A stretch of DNA of 64,000 bases from CAZEKB01 sp964512225 (GTDB taxonomy: Bacteria; Myxococcota_A; UBA796; UBA9615). The DNA lies in contig CAZEKB010000017.1 of assembly GCA_964512225.1 (NCBI GenBank), forward strand, positions 14,148-78,147, read 5' to 3'. How positions within the stretch are numbered: the first letter of the stretch is position 1; each line of letters begins with the position of its first letter. The translations under genes and the position numbers were made by a program. The notes under the pieces were generated by a model that ran no database searches, was not told the origin of the DNA, and worked only from the letters and a program-made list of their open reading frames with translations. This document shows, in pieces, positions 52,184-61,396 of this stretch.

Positions 52184-52549
52184 CGGGGACCCCGCACTAC
52201 CATCCTGAACTCCGGTCGGCCTCGTGCCGAGCCCCTCCCTGCGCGCGCTCGGGGCGCNNNNNNNNNNNNNNNNNNNNNNNNNNNNNNNNNNNNNNNNNNN
52301 NNNNNNNNNNNNNNNNNNNNNNNNNNNNNNNNNNNNNNNNNNNNNNNNNNNNNNNNNTCCTGAACTCCGGTCGGCCTCGTGCCGAGCCCCTCCCTGCGCG
52401 CGCTCGGGGCGCTTGCCGTGGCCCCGCGGTTCGGGCGCTCTCGCGGCGCGCTTCGTATTCGCCGTCTTTCTTCGGCGGGGACCCCGCACTACCATCCTGA
52501 ACTCCGGTCGGCCTCGTGCCGAGCCCCTCCCTGCGCGCGCTCGGGGCGC
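52157..52549. repeat. Tandem repeat block with assembly gap
   Basis: A 101-base unit occurs at 52157-52257 and again at 52449-52549, with few differences. A partial copy (55 bases) is visible at 52358-52412 after the 100-N gap. Copies 2 and 3 are separated by 36 bases, giving a period of 137. Each unit contains CGCCG/CGGCG around a pyrimidine-rich loop and a CCGAGCCCC/CTCGGGG hairpin. No gene is supported here. Copy number is uncertain because of the gap. Confidence 0.85.
52258..52357. other. Assembly gap (100 N) in the tandem repeat
   Basis: Exactly 100 N. The 55 bases on each side (52203-52257 and 52358-52412) are identical, as for the gap at 37826-37925. Confidence 0.95.
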
Positions 52550-52761
52550 GGCGGGCATCCACCCCCCGGGCGATGACCCACTCTTGTCACCTGCGGTCCG
52601 TGGAGGCCATCCAGCCCGCTCTGATGACCCGTTGGAGACACCCGTGCGCGGCGTCGCGGGTTCGGGGCGCTTTCGCGAGCTTGTGCGACGCGCCGGGGGG
52701 AAGGTCCACGGCGGCGTCGGGGGGCGACCTCAGGGAGCGGAGCGTGCGGTCCCGAGATCCC
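52550..52761. other. Non-coding stretch between the repeat block and the rplC promoter
   Basis: About 210 bases. Reading all six frames by eye gave no family similarity or signal peptide. It may hold the upstream control region of rplC. Confidence 0.3.
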
Positions 52762-52789
52762 TTGACCCTCCCGACCCCGGGTGTATCCT
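52762..52789 (+). promoter_or_regulatory. Sigma-70-like promoter for rplC
   Basis: TTGACC (52762-52767), a 16-base spacer and TATCCT (52784-52789). The predicted leader of about 100 bases contains a GGGGCGCTGCCCC hairpin. The same TTGACC/16 spacing is seen at 62926-62953. Confidence 0.6.
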
Positions 52790-52897
52790 CGCGCGCCGCT
52801 CGGACTCGCCCGGGCACCTGAAACCACGTCGGGGCGCTGCCCCGCCACCTTCCGCCGGCCGGACGTACGTCGAGAGCCGTGAAGCTGGAGAGTTGAG

Positions 52898-53557
52898 ATG
52901 AGCCTCGGAATCCTGGGTACCAAGGAAGGCATGACGCAGCTGTTCGACGCCGAGTCGGGCAAGGTCGTGCCGGTCACCGTCGTCCACGCCGCCCCCAACG
53001 TCGTGCTGCAGCAGCGCACCAAGGCCCGCGACGGCTACTCCGCCGTCCAGGTGGGCTACGGCGACAAGAAGGTCACGCGCGTGAACCGCCCCGAGGCGGG
53101 CAACATCCGCAAAGCCTCGGAGGAGGCGGGCAAGGCCATCTCCCCCAAGAAGGTCATCCGCGAGCTGCGGATGGACGAGGACCCGGGCGCCGATCTGGCG
53201 GTCGGCTCCGAGGTGACCGTCGCGGTCCTGGAGGGCGCCACGTACCTGGACGTTCAGGGCGTCTCCAAGGGCAAGGGCACCCAGGGCGTCATGAAGCGCC
53301 ACAACTTCAAGGGCTCCATCCGCACCCACGGCACCCACGAGTTCTTCCGCCACGGCGGCTCCATCGGTACCCGCCTCACGCCCGGCCACGTGCTCAAGGG
53401 CAAGAAGATGGCCGGCCGCATGGGCAACGAGAACGTGACCGTGCAGAACCTGCGCCTCCACAAGATCGACGCCGAGAAGAACCTGATCTTCATCGTCGGC
53501 GGCATCCCCGGCGCCAAGGGCGGGGTGGTCGAGGTCCGCAAGGCCGTCAAGCGCTGA
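52898..53557 (+). CDS. rplC: Ribosomal protein L3 (uL3)
   Basis: 219 residues, full length for the family. Diagnostic segments are LGILGTKEGMTQLFDAESGK, the VQVGYGDKK region, KGKGTQGVMKRHNFKGS, and the RMGNENVTVQNLRLHKID end region. GKKMAGRMGN contains the usual peptidyl-transferase-centre loop. L3 is an early-assembling 50S protein. Unusually for the family, the gene is alone: no rpsJ precedes it and no rplD, rplW or rplB follows; it has its own promoter and an intrinsic terminator 22 bases after the stop. GCTGGAGAG lies 5 bases before the ATG. Confidence 0.97.
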   Translation: MSLGILGTKEGMTQLFDAESGKVVPVTVVHAAPNVVLQQRTKARDGYSAVQVGYGDKKVTRVNRPEAGNIRKASEEAGKAISPKKVIRELRMDEDPGADLAVGSEVTVAVLEGATYLDVQGVSKGKGTQGVMKRHNFKGSIRTHGTHEFFRHGGSIGTRLTPGHVLKGKKMAGRMGNENVTVQNLRLHKIDAEKNLIFIVGGIPGAKGGVVEVRKAVKR

Positions 53558-53578
53558 GCCGCAGCCGCAGTCACGACG

Positions 53579-53605
53579 AAGCCTCGGGCCTTCCCCGGGG
53601 CTTTT
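53579..53605 (+). terminator. Intrinsic terminator of rplC
   Basis: AAGCCTCGGG (53579-53588) pairs with CCCGGGGCTT (53594-53603), one G·T pair, 5-base loop, followed by TTGTCGTT. The complementary A-rich side also makes it usable for the convergent minus-strand gene that stops at 53644. Confidence 0.85.
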
Positions 53606-53643
53606 GTCGTTCCAGGGCTTGCTGAACGGCCGCCGGCGACCAG

Positions 53644-56600
53644 TCAGAGCTCGGCGAGGGCCCGAATCGCCCCCGCGTAGACGCCGCTCCGCGACGCCTC
53701 CAGCAGGGAGCGGAGCCCCTCCGCACCCTCCGCGGGGATGTCCCCGGCAGCCGCCCAGTCGACGACGGCGGCGGCGACGACGCGATCCGGCCGGCCGACC
53801 GTCAGCCGCCGCAGGATGCGCAGGGCCCGGTCCGTCTCCCCCCCGCGAAGGAAGGCGCGCGCACCCTCCAGCCGTCGATCGCGCCGACCCTCGGGGCTCG
53901 CCGCCGCGTCGGCCGCCTCCACGAACGCGCGCTCGGCCTCCGCCCACTGACCCGCGATGGCGAGGGCGCGGGCGAACCAGGCGGTGCGAACGGGGTCGGC
54001 CGGGTGCCTCCGCACCTGGGCGCGCAGGACCTTGATGATCGGCGCGAGCCAGCCATCGCGGCGCGCCTCCTCCAAGCCCTCGCGCACCGCCTCCTCGAGC
54101 TGTTCGCGACCCGGCGACCCGTCGGGGGGAGCCAGGACCTTCGCGAGCGTCGCCCCGAAGGCCTGGAGGCGACCCTGCGCCCCGGCGGCCCGGAGGCGGT
54201 CTCGCTGGGCCACCCGCGCCTGCAGCCTCGCGCGACGACGCTCCGCGGCGTCGACCAGGGCCTTCGCGGTGTGGCCGTCGCGGGTCGCCAGGACCGCGGT
54301 CACCGCGTCGATCAGCTCGGCGGACGCCCCGGGGAGCGCCGTCCAGGCGGCGTCGGCGACCGGCGGGTCCGGGGTGGGGACGGCGGCCTCGAGGAGATCG
54401 GCGAGGGCCTCGGCGCGGTCGTCCGCGTCGGAGGCGACGAGGGCGACCGCGAGCTCCCCGGCCAGCACGCGCCCGAGCGTGCCCTGGGCGAGGGCGCGGC
54501 GGGCGAGTCGGAGGCGCAGGGCGGCGTGGTCGCGCAGGGCATCGGCGAGTCGATCCCAGCTCCCCCGCCGTCCTCCCCGGAGGCCGTCCACGACCGGGCC
54601 CAGCGAGTCCGGCGAGACCTGCACGTCCCCGCGGGTCCGGTCGAGCCACGACAGCAGCTCGTCGGCCGTGAGCGACGGGGTCTCCGCCAGCGCGAGCAGC
54701 GAGCGGAGCTCCAGGCGAGCCACCACGGTCGGGGGTGTCGCGCGGCCGCGGAGCTGATCGCGGCCCGCCTTCCACAGCCCGTTCCAGTCCCCGCCGATCG
54801 CGCGCAGCACGCCTCGAACCAAGCCGATCTCGGGCCCGACGGCGTGCTCCGCCAGAGTCACCGCCTGCTCGCCCGCGCCCGCCTTCGCCAAGGCGACGAG
54901 GGCGAAGAGGTCGGACCACCCCGGGGCCGGGTCGCCGTCCGGGACCGCGGGCAGAACCGTGGCCAGGTCGGGCACCCCGGGGGTGGCGTTGAGCGCCTCC
55001 GTCGTGGCTCGGCGCAGCTGCTCGACCCAGACCCCCCAGCGACGGCTCGCCGCCCCGGATGCCCGGAGCTCCGCCACCGGACCGGTCGGGTCGGCCGCCG
55101 CGACGGCCTCGATGGCGTCGTCGAGGCGCGGCGACTCGGCGAGGACGAGGCTCTGCAGGCCCCGATACAGGCCCTCGGACCGATGGAGCTCGAGGCGCTT
55201 GCGGGGCCCGCGCCGCGCCTCCGTCCCGCTGGGCAGCGCGGCGGGCAGGCCCGCCGGAGACCGCTCCGCTCGCAAGGCGTGCAACGCGTCCGGCACGAGC
55301 TCCTCGGGGACGTCGCGCGCGAGCCCCTGGTGGCGTCGGCGGAAGACGGCCTGGACGAGGACGGTGGAGGCCCCCAGCTCTTCGACGAGCTCGCGCAGCG
55401 GCCCCGGCAGCGGCTCCGCCATCGCGCGACGGACCCGGCCTGCGACGGAGTCGTCGTCGCGCGGCTTCGACGCTCCCCCGCCCGCGAGACCCGAGAACAG
55501 GTCGCCCGGCGAGACCCGCCGGGCGCCGCCCTCGGCGCGCGCTCGGCGGGGCTTCGGGGCGCGGATCGCTCGCTCGGGGCGGGCGGCGTCGAGCGCGTAG
55601 GCCGGGGCATCCGTCGCGTCGCAACGATCGCAGCCGCCGCAGGGATCGGCCGCCGCGCCCACCCGGGCCGCGAGCAGCACCGCGCGGCAGTCGCCGGCGC
55701 CGTCCTGGAGGACCGCTTCGATGTCCGCCGCGCGCTCCCGACGGCGCCCGCGCAGGTCGGCGACGGCGGTCGCTACCGCCTCGGCGGGGGCGTCCCAGAG
55801 GGCGCCCGGGGACGCCTCCCAGTCCCGGCCCGTGCCCGAAGCCTCGAGACGGACGGTGACCACGGAGTCGTGGTTCATGGCGCCGAGCACGTCGGAGATG
55901 TCCGCCGCCGAGCGACCCAGCGCCACCCCGAGGGCGCGCAGATCCCGGGGCGCACGGTCCGTGAGCGCGAGCTCCGCCCGCTCGGCGAGGCTCCACCCCG
56001 CCGCCGCCGACGCGTACGCGGCCTGGAGCTCGCGGTAGGCGTCCTCGCGGTCGGTGAACGGAGGCCGGAACCGGCGCTGGTCGGCGACGGCCGCGACGAG
56101 CAGAGTCGGCCGCAGGCCCGCGAGCACTCCCACGGCCGTCAGGTCCGCGAGCAGCACGTCGTCGACGGTCCCGCCGGAGACGCAGAAGCCTCCCCCGCCG
56201 GAGGGGCTCGCGGCGAGGGCGGCCCGGGCCTCGTCCACCTCCGCGGCCGTGGCCTCGGCGATGACCGCGGGCACGCGCGCGGACGCCTCCACGACCCAGC
56301 CGCTCCCCTTCGGAACCGCGAGATCGGCGACGCCTCCGGGGGGCTCGGAGAGGGCCGTCCAGCGACCGGCCGCGGGCCAACCCGCCCCTCGGGCGCCGCG
56401 GAGCGCGTCCACCCCCGTCGCGGGAGACCTCAGGGCGGCCTCGGCGATCTCCCAATCGCGCACGCGCAGTCGATCCAGCCGATGATTCCGCACCCCGACG
56501 CCCGCCTCGCCGAGGGTCCGCTCGAGCGACCGCGCGGGCCTCCGCAGGACCACGCCGCCGCCATGGGTCGCGAACAGGGTCACCAGCGCGTCCCCGCGAT

Positions 56601-57111
56601 CGACGCACCGGATCGCGCCCGGCGACGCCGGCACCACCACGGTCTCCGGGGGGGCGTCGCGCCCGTCGCGGTGGACCCGCAGGAGCCCCCCGCCGCGGCA
56701 GGCCGCGTGGCGCGCCTCGACCCACGCGCCCCGGCCGCAGCCGGCGGGGTGCGCGTCCGCCAGCCGATCCGCCGCGAGGACGGCCCAGGGCACCCCGGCG
56801 GCCTCCCGCCCCAGCTCGTCGCGGAGCACGGGGGAGTGCAGGCTGTCGATGGAGGTCACGAGCGCGCCCCGGCGACCCGACGGGCGCGAGTACCAGCGGT
56901 CCCGCACGGCCCGGGGCGTCGCCCGAACGAGTACGCCCAGCCCCGCCCCCGCGCCCACCAGCACGGCCTCGATCTCCGATCCCACGACGAGCACGACGTC
57001 GCTGCCGCGGGACGTCGCCCACCCGGCGACGACGGCAGGCGCCGTGAAGGGAGCCGTCAGGGCGACGGACTCGCCGTCGAGCCAGGAGGCGAGGACGGGA
57101 TCGAGGGACAT
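53644..57111 (-). CDS. Large RecQ-derived protein lacking recognisable helicase motifs
   Basis: 1155 residues. The key landmark is the RecQ-type zinc cluster at about residues 478-503: CRAVLLAARV, then CGGCDRC, matching Cys-x16-Cys-x2-Cys-x2-Cys. Upstream of it, LHSPVLRDELGREAAGVPWA and the WSLAERAELALTDRAPRDLR stretch occupy the places of the two helicase lobes and the linker to the zinc domain, but the Walker A (GxGKS) and DEAH-box are absent, so ATP-driven unwinding is unlikely. Residues about 530-700 are low-complexity and Arg-rich. The C-terminal 450 residues are helical repeats, TPR-like at the end (AEAERAFVEAADAAASPEGR, TDRALRILRRLTVG). I infer a helicase-derived scaffold. It is upstream of rplC in the opposite orientation. 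Confidence 0.65.
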   Translation of the reverse strand: MSLDPVLASWLDGESVALTAPFTAPAVVAGWATSRGSDVVLVVGSEIEAVLVGAGAGLGVLVRATPRAVRDRWYSRPSGRRGALVTSIDSLHSPVLRDELGREAAGVPWAVLAADRLADAHPAGCGRGAWVEARHAACRGGGLLRVHRDGRDAPPETVVVPASPGAIRCVDRGDALVTLFATHGGGVVLRRPARSLERTLGEAGVGVRNHRLDRLRVRDWEIAEAALRSPATGVDALRGARGAGWPAAGRWTALSEPPGGVADLAVPKGSGWVVEASARVPAVIAEATAAEVDEARAALAASPSGGGGFCVSGGTVDDVLLADLTAVGVLAGLRPTLLVAAVADQRRFRPPFTDREDAYRELQAAYASAAAGWSLAERAELALTDRAPRDLRALGVALGRSAADISDVLGAMNHDSVVTVRLEASGTGRDWEASPGALWDAPAEAVATAVADLRGRRRERAADIEAVLQDGAGDCRAVLLAARVGAAADPCGGCDRCDATDAPAYALDAARPERAIRAPKPRRARAEGGARRVSPGDLFSGLAGGGASKPRDDDSVAGRVRRAMAEPLPGPLRELVEELGASTVLVQAVFRRRHQGLARDVPEELVPDALHALRAERSPAGLPAALPSGTEARRGPRKRLELHRSEGLYRGLQSLVLAESPRLDDAIEAVAAADPTGPVAELRASGAASRRWGVWVEQLRRATTEALNATPGVPDLATVLPAVPDGDPAPGWSDLFALVALAKAGAGEQAVTLAEHAVGPEIGLVRGVLRAIGGDWNGLWKAGRDQLRGRATPPTVVARLELRSLLALAETPSLTADELLSWLDRTRGDVQVSPDSLGPVVDGLRGGRRGSWDRLADALRDHAALRLRLARRALAQGTLGRVLAGELAVALVASDADDRAEALADLLEAAVPTPDPPVADAAWTALPGASAELIDAVTAVLATRDGHTAKALVDAAERRRARLQARVAQRDRLRAAGAQGRLQAFGATLAKVLAPPDGSPGREQLEEAVREGLEEARRDGWLAPIIKVLRAQVRRHPADPVRTAWFARALAIAGQWAEAERAFVEAADAAASPEGRRDRRLEGARAFLRGGETDRALRILRRLTVGRPDRVVAAAVVDWAAAGDIPAEGAEGLRSLLEASRSGVYAGAIRALAEL

Positions 57112-57126
57112 CGTTCCGGGGGCGGT

Positions 57127-57783
57127 CTAGGCGTTCATCGTGCGGAGCTCGGCGGCGACCGTGAACGGCGCCCCCGTGACCTCGCGCAGGCCCTCGACGG
57201 TCTCTCCTTCGGCGATCTCGATGAGGACGAGGCCGTCCTCCGTGACGTCGAGGACGCCGCGATCGGTGATGATCAGGTCCACGACCCCGACCCCCGTCAG
57301 CGGGAGCGTGCACTCGGGGAGGATCTTCGCGTCGCCCCGCTTGCTGCAGTGGGTCATCGTCACCACGACGCGCTTGGCGCCGGCCACGAGGTCCATCGCC
57401 CCGCCCATGCCCTTGACCATCTTGCCGGGGATCATCCAGTTGGCGAGATCGCCCGACGCGGAGACCTGCATCGCCCCGAGGATCGTGAGATCCACGTGGC
57501 CGCCACGGACCATCGCGAACGACGTGCTCGAGTCGAAGAAGGACGCCCCGGGCATGGCCGTGACGGTCTGCTTGCCGGCGTTGATGAGATCCGCGTCCAC
57601 CGCGTCCTCGCGGGGGAACGGGCCGATGCCGAGCAGGCCGTTCTCGCTGTGCAGGATGATCTCCATCCCGTCGGGGATGTGGTTCGCCGCCAGCGTGGGC
57701 ATGCCGATGCCCAGGTTCACGTAGAAGCCGTCCTGGAACTCGGCGGCGGCGCGCTGGACGATCTGGTCGCGGGTGAGGGGCAT
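57127..57783 (-). CDS. scoB: 3-oxoacid CoA-transferase subunit B
   Basis: 218 residues, full length. The catalytic Glu is in HSENGLLGIGP (Glu47), the residue that forms the glutamyl-CoA intermediate in this family. Other landmarks are YVNLGIGMPTLAANHIP, VRGGHVDLTILGAMQVS, MGGAMDLVAGAKRVVV and MTHCSKRG. With subunit A it moves CoA between succinyl-CoA and acetoacetate or a related 3-oxoacid, feeding ketone-body and fatty-acid use. It follows the A subunit gene by 10 bases. Confidence 0.93.
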   Translation of the reverse strand: MPLTRDQIVQRAAAEFQDGFYVNLGIGMPTLAANHIPDGMEIILHSENGLLGIGPFPREDAVDADLINAGKQTVTAMPGASFFDSSTSFAMVRGGHVDLTILGAMQVSASGDLANWMIPGKMVKGMGGAMDLVAGAKRVVVTMTHCSKRGDAKILPECTLPLTGVGVVDLIITDRGVLDVTEDGLVLIEIAEGETVEGLREVTGAPFTVAAELRTMNA

Positions 57784-57793
57784 CGCAATCTCC

Positions 57794-58489
57794 TCAGGAC
57801 GGGCTCGTGGTGCGCTGCTCGATGCGCTTCTCGTAGTGGGCGCCCTGCACGATGCGCTGGACGAACACTCCGGAGGTGTGGATCGCGTCGGGGTCGAGCT
57901 CGCCGACCTCGACCAGCTCCTCGACCTCCACGATCGTCACGCGCGCGGCGGTGGCCATGATCGGGTTGAAGTTGCGGGCCGTCTTGCGGAAGACGAGGTT
58001 GCCGTGGCGGTCGCCCCGCCAGGCCTTCACGAGGGCGAAGTCCCCGACGATCGCTCGCTCGAGCACGTACGCGCGCCCCTCGAACTCGCGGGTCTCCTTG
58101 CCGTCCGCCGCGGGCGTCCCGTAGCCCGTGGGCGTGTAGAAGGCCGGGATGCCCGCGCCCCCGCACCGGATGCGCTCGGCGAGCGTACCCTGGGGACACA
58201 GCTCCACCTCGAGCTCGCCCGCGAGGAACTGCCGCTCGAACTCCTTGTTCTCGCCCACGTAGGACGAGATCATCTTGCGGACCTGCCGCGTCTGGAGGAG
58301 CAGGCCGAGGCCGAAGTCGTCCACCCCGGCGTTGTTCGAGACGAAGGTCAAGCCCTCGACTCCCGCGTCGCGCACCGCGCCGATGAGGTTCTCGGGGATG
58401 CCGCACAGGCCGAAGCCGCCCGCGAGGACGACGGACCCGTCGGCGATGTCCGCGACCGCCGCCGCGGCGTCGGGGAAGACCTTGTTCAT
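57794..58489 (-). CDS. scoA: 3-oxoacid CoA-transferase subunit A
   Basis: 231 residues; ATG at 58489. Family signatures are VVLAGGFGLCGIPENLI, GLTFVSNNAG, MISSYVGENKEFERQFLAGE and AGIPAFYTPTGYGT. FALVKAWRGDRHGNLVFRKT and NFNPIMATAA complete the CoA-binding side. It forms a heterocomplex with subunit B. Only 33 bases separate it from the guaB stop, so the three genes may share a transcript beginning at guaB or further upstream. Confidence 0.93.
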   Translation of the reverse strand: MNKVFPDAAAAVADIADGSVVLAGGFGLCGIPENLIGAVRDAGVEGLTFVSNNAGVDDFGLGLLLQTRQVRKMISSYVGENKEFERQFLAGELEVELCPQGTLAERIRCGGAGIPAFYTPTGYGTPAADGKETREFEGRAYVLERAIVGDFALVKAWRGDRHGNLVFRKTARNFNPIMATAARVTIVEVEELVEVGELDPDAIHTSGVFVQRIVQGAHYEKRIEQRTTSPS

Positions 58490-58522
58490 GGCGTCTCCTG
58501 ACTGCGACTCATGGCCGCCTCA

Positions 58523-60025
58523 TCAGCTCACTCGGTAGTTGGGGGCCTCGCGCGTGATGATGACGTCGTGCACGTGGCTCTCGCGGTAGCCCGCGTTCGT
58601 GATGCGGACGAAGGTGCCGCCCTCCTGCAGCGCGGGGATCGTGCGACAGCCCGTGTACCCCATGGACGCTCGCAGGCCTCCCACGAGCTGGAACACGGTG
58701 TCGGCGATGGGTCCGCGGTACGGGACCCGGCCGACGATGCCCTCGGGGACGAGCTTCGGCCCGGCCGGGGCGCCGTCGAGGCCCGCGAGGGGGTCGTCGT
58801 CTTCGCTGTCCTGGAAGTAGCGGTCGGAGCTGCCCGCGCGCATGGCCTCGAGCGACCCCATGCCCCGGTACTCCTTGTAGCGCCGACCCTGGTAGAGGAC
58901 GATCTGGCCGGGGCTCTCCTCGGTGCCCGCGAACAGCGAGCCGATCATCACGGCGTCGGCGCCCCCGGCGATGGCCTTGGCGATGTCGCCGGAGTGCTTG
59001 ATCCCGCCGTCCGCGATGATCGTGGCGCCCTTGCGGTGCGCGATCTCCGCGGAGTCCGCGACGGCGGTCAGCTGGGGGACGCCGACGCCCGCGACGACGC
59101 GCGTGGTGCAGATCGAGCCGGGCCCGATCCCCACCTTGATGCAGTCCGCGCCCGCGTCCACCAGCGCCTCGGTGGCCCCCGCGGTGGCGACGTTCCCCGC
59201 CACGATGGCGCAGTCCGGGTGCTCGGCGCGGGTCTTCGCCACCGCGTCCACGACCATCTTGGAGTGACCGTGGGCCGTGTCCACGATGATGAGGTCGCAC
59301 CCCGCTTCGACGAGCGCCGCGACCCGGTCGACCCGGTCGCCGCCCACGCCCACCGCCGCCGCGACGCGCAGTCGGCCGAGCTCGTCGACGGTCGCGTCCG
59401 GGTACTTCTCGGACTTGATGATGTCCTTGATCGTGATCAGGCCGCAGAGCCGCTCGCCGGTCTCGTCGACCACGAGCAGCTTCTCGACCTTGTGCTCCTG
59501 CAGGAGGTCCTTCGCCTGCTCCATGTCGGTGCCCACGGGCACCGTGATCAGCCCCTCGCCCGTCATGACCTCGCGGACGAGCCGATCGACGTTCCGCTCG
59601 AAGCGGAGGTCCCGGTTCGTGAGGATGCCCACGAGCGCATCCCCGACCGTGACCGGCACGCCCGAGATGCGGTGGCGCTTCATCAGGTCGAGGGCCTCGC
59701 GCACGGGGGCGTCGGGCCGAACGGTGACCGGGTCGACGATCATGCCCGCGACCGACTTCTTGACGATCGCCACCTCGCGCGCCTGGTCGGCGATCGAGAG
59801 GTTCTTGTGGATCACGCCGATCCCGCCGTTCTGAGCCATCGCCACGGCCGTCCGACTCTCGGTGACCGTGTCCATGGCCGACGACAGCAGCGGGATCTTG
59901 AGCCGGATGCTCTCGGTGAGGCGCGTCGACACGACCGCGTCGCGGGGGAGGACGGAAGACGGCCCGGGGACGAGCAGAACGTCGTCGAAGGTCAGGGCCG
60001 TGCGGATGGAGTCGTGGCGCGTCAT
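58523..60025 (-). CDS. guaB: Inosine-5'-monophosphate dehydrogenase
   Basis: 500 residues from the ATG at 60025 (MTRHDSIRTALTFDDVLLVP); 19 codons upstream are open but unlike the family. The catalytic Cys is in GPGSICTTRVV (about residue 306). Two CBS domains occupy about 95-215 (DPVTVRPDAPVREALDLM, and GLITVPVGTDMEQAKDLL). IIADGGIKHSGDIAKAIAGG is the phosphate-binding segment, and the mobile-flap region has YRGMGSLEAM. It catalyses the rate-limiting step to GMP. The downstream partner guaA is not in the window; scoA/scoB follow instead. Confidence 0.97.
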   Translation of the reverse strand: MTRHDSIRTALTFDDVLLVPGPSSVLPRDAVVSTRLTESIRLKIPLLSSAMDTVTESRTAVAMAQNGGIGVIHKNLSIADQAREVAIVKKSVAGMIVDPVTVRPDAPVREALDLMKRHRISGVPVTVGDALVGILTNRDLRFERNVDRLVREVMTGEGLITVPVGTDMEQAKDLLQEHKVEKLLVVDETGERLCGLITIKDIIKSEKYPDATVDELGRLRVAAAVGVGGDRVDRVAALVEAGCDLIIVDTAHGHSKMVVDAVAKTRAEHPDCAIVAGNVATAGATEALVDAGADCIKVGIGPGSICTTRVVAGVGVPQLTAVADSAEIAHRKGATIIADGGIKHSGDIAKAIAGGADAVMIGSLFAGTEESPGQIVLYQGRRYKEYRGMGSLEAMRAGSSDRYFQDSEDDDPLAGLDGAPAGPKLVPEGIVGRVPYRGPIADTVFQLVGGLRASMGYTGCRTIPALQEGGTFVRITNAGYRESHVHDVIITREAPNYRVS

Positions 60026-60115
60026 CGGCTCACCCGAAGTGACCGGCGGAGGGGGTCGCGCCGGGCGCGACTTGTACCGCACGCACCACCCGATGAGAAG
60101 CGCGACTCGGGCCGT

Positions 60116-61384
60116 TCACTCCTCGAGGCGGTTGAGGAACGGCACCACGATCCAGCACAGGCAGGTGAACGCCGCGCCGAGCCCCACGAGGATGGCGAAC
60201 GCGGTGGGGCGGCCCATGCTCTCGCCCCACGCGTCGTACAGCCGACCGCCCCCGATCGCGGACAGAGACACCGCGAGGTTGCTGAGCGCCATGAGGAGGG
60301 CGAAGACCGTCGCCGCGATGGCGGGCGGGCAGTAGCGCGCGGCCATGTCGAGCTGAACGAGCGTCGTCAGCATCATGATGAAGCCGTAGGCCGCGGCGAT
60401 CGCGCCCGCCGACAGGGCGTCGTGCAGGAACCACCAGCACAGGGTCCCGACGATCGTCGCGACGATGCAGGCGTGCACGAGGAACCGGAACGGGACCTTT
60501 CGACAGATCGCCCCGTAGGTCCCCGCCGCGACCACGGCGGCGACGGCCTGCACCGAAGCCATCTTCCCGTACGCCTCCTCCCCGAGCCCGAGCTCCTCGA
60601 CGATCTGGATGTAGCGGACGTCGGCGCCGAACGGGTTGAAGTTGATGAGGAAGAGGAACGCCCCCACGCCGAGGACCGCCGGGTGCTTGGCGGCGCTCCA
60701 GAGCCGGCCCACCGCCTCCTTCATGTCGCCCTCGGGCGCGACGGTCTCCGGCTCGCGCACCAGCAGGATCGTCACCCCGAGCGAGAAGAGGGCGGCGAAC
60801 GCGCAGATCGCGAACCCGGTCGTCTGCATGCCGCGCGCCGAGAGCCAGCCGCCCAGCCAGCCCGTCCCGATCGCGGCCCCGTACAGGCACGCCCACTGGA
60901 CCGACTGCAGGGTGCCCGTGATGCCCCGGGGCTGTCCCTCCTCGACCATGAGCCCGTCGATGACGACGTCGGTGAACGCGATCCCGATGCACGGGACCAG
61001 GAGGAGCACGAACAGCGCCGTGGTGGCCCCGTCCTTGGGCGGGAACAGCCACAGGAGCGTGAGGAACAGGGAGGTGAGCCCGGTCCAGAGCAGCAGCCAG
61101 TTGCGACGCCTCGAACCGCGGATCGGGACGAAGTCGGACAGCAGCCCGAACAAGGGCTTCGAGTACCAGGGGATCCCCAGGAAGAACATGAACTTCGCCA
61201 TGTCCGTGGTCGTGAGGTCCCAGCTCCGGAGCAGGGAGCGCACCGGCTGGGCGATCAGCCCCTCGGTCGGCTCCGCGACGCCCTGAACGAAGTACAACGC
61301 GCCGAAGACGAACATGAGCTTGCGACGAGTCGCGAGCGACGCGGCCGAGTCCTCCACAGGCTCCTCCCGCGACCATGCTCCCAC
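60116..61384 (-). CDS. BT1/folate-biopterin-transporter-type MFS protein
   Basis: 422 residues with about twelve membrane spans; GTG start at 61384. The N-terminal MFVFGALYFVQGVAEPTEGL, then FFLGIPWYSKPLFGLLSDF and RGSRRRNWL are characteristic of the BT1 family of the major facilitator superfamily. FTDVVIDGLMVEEGQ carries the family's Asp motif. Substrates in other organisms include folates, pterins and S-adenosylmethionine; here the substrate cannot be assigned. It lies 90 bases upstream of guaB on the same strand and 12 bases downstream of the polytopic membrane protein gene, which may be co-transcribed. Confidence 0.85.
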   Translation of the reverse strand: MGAWSREEPVEDSAASLATRRKLMFVFGALYFVQGVAEPTEGLIAQPVRSLLRSWDLTTTDMAKFMFFLGIPWYSKPLFGLLSDFVPIRGSRRRNWLLLWTGLTSLFLTLLWLFPPKDGATTALFVLLLVPCIGIAFTDVVIDGLMVEEGQPRGITGTLQSVQWACLYGAAIGTGWLGGWLSARGMQTTGFAICAFAALFSLGVTILLVREPETVAPEGDMKEAVGRLWSAAKHPAVLGVGAFLFLINFNPFGADVRYIQIVEELGLGEEAYGKMASVQAVAAVVAAGTYGAICRKVPFRFLVHACIVATIVGTLCWWFLHDALSAGAIAAAYGFIMMLTTLVQLDMAARYCPPAIAATVFALLMALSNLAVSLSAIGGGRLYDAWGESMGRPTAFAILVGLGAAFTCLCWIVVPFLNRLEE

Positions 61385-61396
61385 ACTCTCGCCTCC

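Noticed and set aside
52157..52549. Possible CRISPR or coding repeat
   Set aside because: Units are 101 bases with short, non-unique spacing; no frame gives a plausible protein.
53644..57111. Functional RecQ helicase
   Set aside because: The zinc cluster fits, but Walker A and DEAH-box motifs are missing.
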